Origin: Alkalibacillus salilacus
Lineage (GTDB): Bacteria > Bacillota > Bacilli > Bacillales > Alkalibacillaceae
Direction: 5' to 3'
Assembly (NCBI RefSeq): GCF_030812915.1
Contig: NZ_JAUSTQ010000006.1
Coordinates: forward strand, 90,813 to 154,812
Length of the DNA: 64,000 nt
Numbering within the stretch: position 1 is the first letter of the stretch; each line of letters starts with the position of its first letter. The translations under genes and the position numbers were made by a program. This document shows, piece after piece, positions 59,887-64,000 of this stretch. The notes beneath the pieces were generated by a model. That model had not been told where the DNA came from. It saw only the letters and a program-made list of their open reading frames with translations, and searched no databases.

Positions 59887-60840
59887 ATGGTGAATGTACT
59901 AACGACATGTAAAGTGAAATCGAGTATTAAAACGCATTTCGAAGAAGAGTTTCCTGGTGTTTATTTTAATTGGCAAGAATCAATTGATGAAGCAACACCG
60001 CATTTATCTGAAGCGGATGTGCTGATCACATACGGTGAGGATTTAACTACAGATGATATTAAAAAAGCTCAGCGTTTGTCTTGGATCATGGTGATTTCAG
60101 CTGGCTTGGACAAAATGCCATTTGATCAAATCGAAGCACAAGGAATTAAGGTTACTAACGCTCGAGGAATTCACGCTATTCCAATGGCGGAATATGTCAT
60201 TGCCATGCTCTTACAGGTGAGTCGAAAAGCGAAAACACTAATTGACCTTGAAGAAGAACATAAGTGGGACCGTTCTGTGAAAATGACAGAAATCACTGGT
60301 GGAACGATGTTAATTGTAGGAACAGGAGCAATTGGTCAGGAAGTTGCAAGATTAGCCCAAGCTTTCCGTATGAAAACAATAGGAATATCACAAAGTGGTC
60401 AGTTGAAGGATCATTTTGATGAGTGCCATCCAAATGAATCGTTGCGTGACTACTTGCCTGAAGCGGATTATGTAATTGGTATATTACCTGCAACAGAAGA
60501 AACGCATCATTACTTTGATTCAGAAGAATTTAGTGTGATGAAAGAAACAGCTATCTTTTTAAATATGGGGCGTGGCCAAACAGTTAATGAAACTGCCATT
60601 GTTCAGTCACTAAAAGGTGGGGATTTCTACCATGCCGTATTAGATGTTTTTGAGGAAGAGCCTTTAGATGATCAGTCACCGCTTTGGGATTTAGAACAAT
60701 GCACGGTTACACCTCACTTATCAGGAATTTCAAGACATTATCAACCACGTGCTTTTGATATTTTTGAAACGAATTTGAAGTCATATTTAGAATCGGGTCA
60801 ACTTGTAGAGAACGTGATTGATCCAGACAGGGGGTATTAA
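59887..60840 (+). CDS. D-2-hydroxyacid dehydrogenase family protein
   Basis: 317 residues. The NAD-binding loop is LIVGTGAIGQEVARLAQ, the active-site arginine lies in FLNMGRGQTVNE, and the Glu/His pair lies in DVFEEEPLDDQSPLWDLEQC and VTPHLSGIS. Substrate cannot be assigned; relatives include glyoxylate/hydroxypyruvate reductases. The ATG follows AAGGAGAGAACG. It is followed by the adenosyltransferase gene with one base between. Confidence 0.88.
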   Translation: MVNVLTTCKVKSSIKTHFEEEFPGVYFNWQESIDEATPHLSEADVLITYGEDLTTDDIKKAQRLSWIMVISAGLDKMPFDQIEAQGIKVTNARGIHAIPMAEYVIAMLLQVSRKAKTLIDLEEEHKWDRSVKMTEITGGTMLIVGTGAIGQEVARLAQAFRMKTIGISQSGQLKDHFDECHPNESLRDYLPEADYVIGILPATEETHHYFDSEEFSVMKETAIFLNMGRGQTVNETAIVQSLKGGDFYHAVLDVFEEEPLDDQSPLWDLEQCTVTPHLSGISRHYQPRAFDIFETNLKSYLESGQLVENVIDPDRGY

Positions 60841-60841
60841 G

Positions 60842-61399
60842 ATGCGTATTTATACAAGATCAGGGGATAAAGGTGAGACGTCATTAATTTATGGTAAACG
60901 GGTTAAGAAGTATGATATTCGTGTAGAAGCTTATGGTACTTGTGATGAGGCCAACTCAATGGTTGGGATTGCGAGAAGTCATTTGACTGAAGCATCGTTT
61001 GAAGGTCGAGAAGGTGTGATTGATGCATTACATCAAGTACAAACAATTCTTTTCCATGTTGGAGCTGAGCTTGCAACACCAAAAGGTAAAGAGGTTATGT
61101 GGCAGCTTAAGCAGGAGCATATTGACGTTCTTGAAAAACAAATTGATGAGTGGGATCAAGCTCTAGAACCACTTAATAATTTTATTTTACCTTCAGGCCA
61201 TCCGAGCGCAGCAGCCCTACATTCGGCTCGTACAATTGTTAGAAGAGCAGAAAGAGTTGTCGTTTCATTAGAAGATGAGTTAGAGAATCAACTAGTGGTT
61301 CAATATTTAAACCGATTATCAGATTTCCTATTCGTAGCAGCTCGATATGTTAACCAAGCATTAGGTGGAGAAGAATTACCACTTAAAACGGATGTTTAA
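60842..61399 (+). CDS. Cob(I)yrinic acid a,c-diamide adenosyltransferase (PduO type)
   Basis: 185 residues. The ATP-binding N-terminus IYTRSGDKGETSLIYGKRV and the conserved RTIVRRAERVVVSL helix identify a PduO-type adenosyltransferase (B. subtilis YvqK). It transfers 5'-deoxyadenosyl to cob(I)alamin, indicating salvage of B12. ATG 60842 follows AGGGGGTATTAAG. It is coupled to the dehydrogenase gene. Confidence 0.92.
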   Translation: MRIYTRSGDKGETSLIYGKRVKKYDIRVEAYGTCDEANSMVGIARSHLTEASFEGREGVIDALHQVQTILFHVGAELATPKGKEVMWQLKQEHIDVLEKQIDEWDQALEPLNNFILPSGHPSAAALHSARTIVRRAERVVVSLEDELENQLVVQYLNRLSDFLFVAARYVNQALGGEELPLKTDV

Positions 61400-61452
61400 G
61401 CTAGTCAAAAGACGATTAAATTGACAAATACAAACCGACCGTTTTACACTAA

Positions 61453-61467
61453 TTATAAGAATTCTAA
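61453..61467. promoter_or_regulatory. Per box of perR
   Basis: TTATAAGAATTCTAA matches the Per box TTATAATNATTATAA at all but two positions and lies 35 bp upstream of the perR start. PerR is autoregulated in B. subtilis, so this is very plausible. Confidence 0.75.
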
Positions 61468-61501
61468 AGTAATAATATTATTTTGTTGGAAAGAGAGGTG
61501 C

Positions 61502-61945
61502 ATGACGGTGACTGAAGAAAGAATGCAAGAAGCATTAACAACATTAAAATCATCAGGTGTGCGGATTACGCCACAACGTCATGCAGTGCTGGAATATCTC
61601 ATGCATTCGATGAACCATCCAACTGCGGATGAGATTTATAAAGCACTTGAAAGTAAATTTCCTAACATGAGTGTTGCAACGGTTTATAATAATTTACGTG
61701 TCTTTTTAGATATTGGTTTAGTTCGTGAATTAACTTACGGCGATTCATCTAGTCGGTTTGATTGCAATATGTCAGACCATTATCATATTATTTGTAACTC
61801 ATGTGGAAAGATTGAAGACTTCCATTATCCGTCTTTAGACGAGGTCGAACAGTTAGCTGAACAAGTGACTGGCTTCAATGTGACGGATCACCGTATGGAA
61901 GTTTACGGAACATGTGATGCATGCCAGGCGGAAGTGAGTCACTAA
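61502..61945 (+). CDS. perR: Peroxide-responsive repressor PerR
   Basis: 147 residues of the Fur family. The winged helix contains [16 protein letters not shown] and [13 protein letters not shown]. Regulatory metal ligands fall at H39, D87, H93, H95 and D106, and the structural zinc cysteines are C98, C101, C138 and C141. All match B. subtilis PerR with a shift of two residues. The Asp (not Glu) at D106 supports PerR rather than Fur or Zur. ATG after GAGAGGTGC; a GTG two codons on is also possible. Confidence 0.95.
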   Translation: MTVTEERMQEALTTLKSSGVRITPQRHAVLEYLMHSMNHPTADEIYKALESKFPNMSVATVYNNLRVFLDIGLVRELTYGDSSSRFDCNMSDHYHIICNSCGKIEDFHYPSLDEVEQLAEQVTGFNVTDHRMEVYGTCDACQAEVSH

Positions 61946-61959
61946 ATAGTAAGGATTTT

Positions 61960-61991
61960 AGTCGGTCTATGAGAATAGACCGACTTTTTTT
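61960..61991 (+). terminator. Intrinsic terminator of perR
   Basis: Eleven-bp perfect stem AGTCGGTCTAT / ATAGACCGACT with loop GAGA and TTTTTT. Confidence 0.9.
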
Positions 61992-61997
61992 GTGTCT

Positions 61998-62044
61998 AAA
62001 AAGAACAGGAGAGCTGTATTGATTTCAGCTCTCCTGTTCTTTTT
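61998..62044 (-). terminator. Intrinsic terminator of ygzB
   Basis: Nineteen-bp stem AAAAAGAACAGGAGAGCTG with 62026-62044, 9-base loop. It overlaps the ygzB stop codon and has an A-tract on the left that gives T-tract on the minus strand. Confidence 0.88.
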
Positions 62045-62393
62045 GATACTGTTTAGAATTATATTTTTCATCAAATTCTTTACCTTCAAGGTCTTTATCC
62101 AATGTGAGTGGTTCTTTACAAAACATGCAAGCATCAACGCGCCCTAACATTTTCGTTTGCTTACCACATGATGGACATTCGACTGGAACAGCTCGTGTTG
62201 AAAGCATCCCAATCCAGAAATAAATAACGGTACTCAAACCGATTGCAAGTACACCTAATATCATAAATGAAAGCATAAGCCATTCGGTCTCGCGGAAAAA
62301 CAATCCAATATACATGATAATCATGCCAGCAAAAACTAGTCCTAATGCAATTGATCGTATCTTGTTGATCTTATTACTATATTTTAAAGCCAC
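62025..62393 (-). CDS. ygzB: YgzB family membrane zinc-ribbon protein
   Basis: 122 residues. Two helices (about 14-34 and 42-64) precede a zinc-ribbon-like [20 protein letters not shown], then [18 protein letters not shown], matching B. subtilis YgzB from start to end. Function unknown. GTG 62393 (protein start [13 protein letters not shown]) is eight bases after GGAG; the GTG at 62402 lies in that site. Convergent with perR, as in B. subtilis. Confidence 0.93.
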   Translation of the reverse strand: MALKYSNKINKIRSIALGLVFAGMIIMYIGLFFRETEWLMLSFMILGVLAIGLSTVIYFWIGMLSTRAVPVECPSCGKQTKMLGRVDACMFCKEPLTLDKDLEGKEFDEKYNSKQYQKEQES

Positions 62394-62578
62394 GCCTTTC
62401 ACTCCTTCACCGAGTCATATTTATTCCTATTATAAATGAAATGGTGATTCTTTTCATATTGTAAGTTTTCATATAATAGAAGTATAGCATTATTTTTTGA
62501 CACATCTGTGAATGAACAAGGAATTTGCTTGGTTTTGTCGAATTAAAGTATACAAGGAAATTCGAGGAGGAGCAGAGG

Positions 62579-63460
62579 ATGGAAAATGTTTTACGCCCTA
62601 TTTATCAAGAACGAGCTAGCCATGCTAATACTTTAGGAATATTAAAGCTTCAAAAAAATGATAGTTATCTTTCAGTTACAGACCAATTTGATTGTATCTT
62701 ACTGGTTATTGTAAAAGAAGCGCAAGATCCATGGTATGTGAAGCATTATGAATTTAATGATCAGCAAAAAGCTGCCATGCATATTGTTTCAGAATCATTA
62801 TTACATGAATGGATTGATACAAGTGGGTATCGAAAAATTGTTGAATGGCTGACGAAAGGATCTATTATCTATGATCGCAATGACTATGTTGCTGATTTGA
62901 AGATGATGTTACGCGACTTTCCTGAACAAAGTCGTAAACTTCGAAAAGTCATTGAATTTGCTAAACTTGTTCGCTCATATCGTGAATGTAAGGAACTATT
63001 TGAGATAAAACATTATTTAGATGCCAATAGTTTAATGATTCGGTCCCTTCACTATTTGGCACGCTTAACCGTTATTGAAAAAGGCTTTCATCCTGAAAAT
63101 ATGGTGTGGAACCAAGTTCAACGTATTGATCCTGAAGTTTACAAATTGTATAGAGAACTAATAGATGGCGATGAACCAGTAGAAAAACGGATACAACTTA
63201 TGATCCTGGCGAGCGACTTTGCGATTCACTCAAGAGCAGAACAGAGTGTAAAGCATTTATTAGATATCATGAGTGAAAGTAATGAACCATGGACTTTTGG
63301 TGATTTAAAATTACATCCTGAGGTTAATCATTATGCTTTGGATTTATCTATTTTATTAGAATACTTAGTTGAAAAAGGCATTGTCGAAACTCACTTACTT
63401 GAGACAAAAGGAAAACAAGTATATCACCGTTGTTATCATGTGGCAGAAAACGGTGATTAA
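62579..63460 (+). CDS. ygxA: Nucleotidyltransferase-like protein YgxA
   Basis: 293 residues, ENVLRPIYQERASHANTLGI then a nucleotidyltransferase-like fold with VTDQFDCILLVIVKE. The usual GS active-site motif is not obvious, as in YgxA. The C-terminal half is helical. Function unknown. ATG 62579 follows GAGGAGGAGCAGAGG. In B. subtilis ygxA precedes rrnD just as it precedes an rRNA operon here. Confidence 0.9.
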   Translation: MENVLRPIYQERASHANTLGILKLQKNDSYLSVTDQFDCILLVIVKEAQDPWYVKHYEFNDQQKAAMHIVSESLLHEWIDTSGYRKIVEWLTKGSIIYDRNDYVADLKMMLRDFPEQSRKLRKVIEFAKLVRSYRECKELFEIKHYLDANSLMIRSLHYLARLTVIEKGFHPENMVWNQVQRIDPEVYKLYRELIDGDEPVEKRIQLMILASDFAIHSRAEQSVKHLLDIMSESNEPWTFGDLKLHPEVNHYALDLSILLEYLVEKGIVETHLLETKGKQVYHRCYHVAENGD

Positions 63461-63513
63461 TAAAGGGTGAGTTTTTCGAAAATAATGATATTGAAGAAGT
63501 ATGAATAAAGTTA

Positions 63514-63543
63514 TTGACGGTAGGTGAAACCCCGTGCTATATT
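63514..63543 (+). promoter_or_regulatory. rRNA promoter P1
   Basis: TTGACG, 18-bp spacer, TATATT. The predicted start is the G of GTCGC, seven bases after the -10. First of four tandem promoters. Confidence 0.8.
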
Positions 63544-63614
63544 AATAAACGTCGCATTAACAACCGAATGATATTTCGAATTAATTATTCTCAGTTGTTA
63601 GTTGCGATTATGTA

Positions 63615-63643
63615 TTGACTATTCATTTTTTAGTTGGTACATT
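63615..63643 (+). promoter_or_regulatory. rRNA promoter P2
   Basis: TTGACT, 17-bp spacer ending TAGTTGG, TACATT; predicted start at GTCGC six bases on. Confidence 0.8.
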
Positions 63644-63693
63644 AAAAAAGTCGCTTTTTAAAGAGAAGCGAAATAATTTGATTAAAAAAACTA

Positions 63694-63723
63694 TTGACTG
63701 TTAAAGTTATTAGTTGGTATATT
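63694..63723 (+). promoter_or_regulatory. rRNA promoter P3
   Basis: TTGACT, 18-bp spacer ending TAGTTGG, TATATT; predicted start at GTCGC seven bases on. Confidence 0.82.
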
Positions 63724-63790
63724 AATCATTGTCGCTTTTTGAGAGCCAAATCGATTTAAACAATCGATTAAAAAGATTAATAAAAAGTTG

Positions 63791-63819
63791 TTGACTTTCG
63801 GTTTTTAACTTGGTATATT
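63791..63819 (+). promoter_or_regulatory. rRNA promoter P4
   Basis: TTGACT, 17-bp spacer ending ACTTGG, TATATT; predicted start at GTCGC seven bases on, about 135 bp before the mature 16S end. The leader contains CTTGAAAACTAAACA, as in B. subtilis rRNA leaders, with likely boxA-type antitermination signals. Confidence 0.85.
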
Positions 63820-63962
63820 AGTCATTGTCGCTTTCGAACGCGACACACATCGAACCTTGAAAACTAAACAAAATAGCCTGTCGTCAATTCGTTTTTCTTC
63901 TTATGCTTAATAGGAAGAAAGCGGAGACGAAATTAAAGAAACAATAAGCCAAATCAAACACT

Positions 63963-64000
63963 TTAAATGGAGAGTTTGATCCTGGCTCAGGACGAACGCT
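63963..64000 (+). rRNA. 16S ribosomal RNA (5' end only)
   Basis: GGAGAGTTTGATCCTGGCTC followed by AGGACGAACGCT is the universal 16S 5' segment. The 5' boundary is placed by comparison with B. subtilis and could be off by a few bases. The gene runs off the window. Confidence 0.95.

Noticed and set aside
1..64000. Insertion sequences, prophage or integrase genes
   Set aside because: No transposase, integrase, terminase or capsid-like product was seen; the Imm-like small protein alone is not evidence of phage.

Overview
The window comes from the chromosome of a spore-forming, salt-adapted member of the Bacillaceae. The evidence is the low GC content, strong AGGAGG-type ribosome sites, frequent TTG and GTG starts, spore genes (a gamma-type SASP and a PdaA cortex deacetylase), and several acidic proteins beside cation/proton antiporters and a glycine-betaine-type ABC transporter. 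The right third follows the gene order known from Bacillus subtilis: yfhF, recX, yfhH, yfhP, mutY, sspE, ygaC, ygaD, ygaE, gsaB, bcp, perR, ygzB, ygxA and then an rRNA operon. The window ends about 38 bases into the 16S gene. I cannot name the species from sequence alone.

Bases 1-8.3 kb hold small accessory genes (a DUF4440 protein, a lipoprotein, a membrane protein), a trans-sulfuration enzyme, GMP reductase, a GC-rich palindromic repeat, and two CAP-domain secreted proteins flanking a lone tRNA-Ala(GGC). Bases 8.3-16.3 kb are the clearest metabolic unit. A TetR regulator, three enzymes that fit carnitine-to-glycine-betaine conversion (dehydrogenase, BKACE-type cleavage enzyme, thioesterase) and a complete OpuA-type ABC transporter share one direction. 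Matching operators sit inside both sigma-A promoters of this locus.

Bases 16.4-32.2 kb are mostly housekeeping: a Rieske/FAD oxidoreductase, a PAS-GGDEF cyclase, a K+/H+ antiporter, MreBH, phosphatases, an MFS carrier, OsmC, a NhaC-type antiporter, PdaA and an AlkA-type glycosylase. Bases 32.2-40.8 kb encode a type IV pilus machine: PilB, PilC, PilA, PilD, PilM, PilN, PilO, two minor pilins and a divergent large adhesin-like pilin. No PilT is present in the window. Bases 40.9-43.5 kb carry a YxlEFG-like ABC exporter and a GNAT gene preceded by a tRNA-like element and a structured hairpin. Bases 43.7-64 kb are the conserved yfh/yga block with a MoxR-DUF58-membrane protein operon, followed by the rRNA promoter region with four tandem promoters.

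The most unusual signal is a pair of arrays of a GATT-GTTTAACA-type unit repeated at exactly 21 bp, six units near 30.2 kb and five near 40.85 kb. Each array starts within a few bases of an intrinsic terminator, and together they bracket the pdaA/glycosylase/pilus segment. I do not recognise this element. Other candidates for undescribed elements are the tRNA-like structure and hairpin ahead of the GNAT gene, and a leader with an apparent attenuator ahead of the FUSC-family gene.
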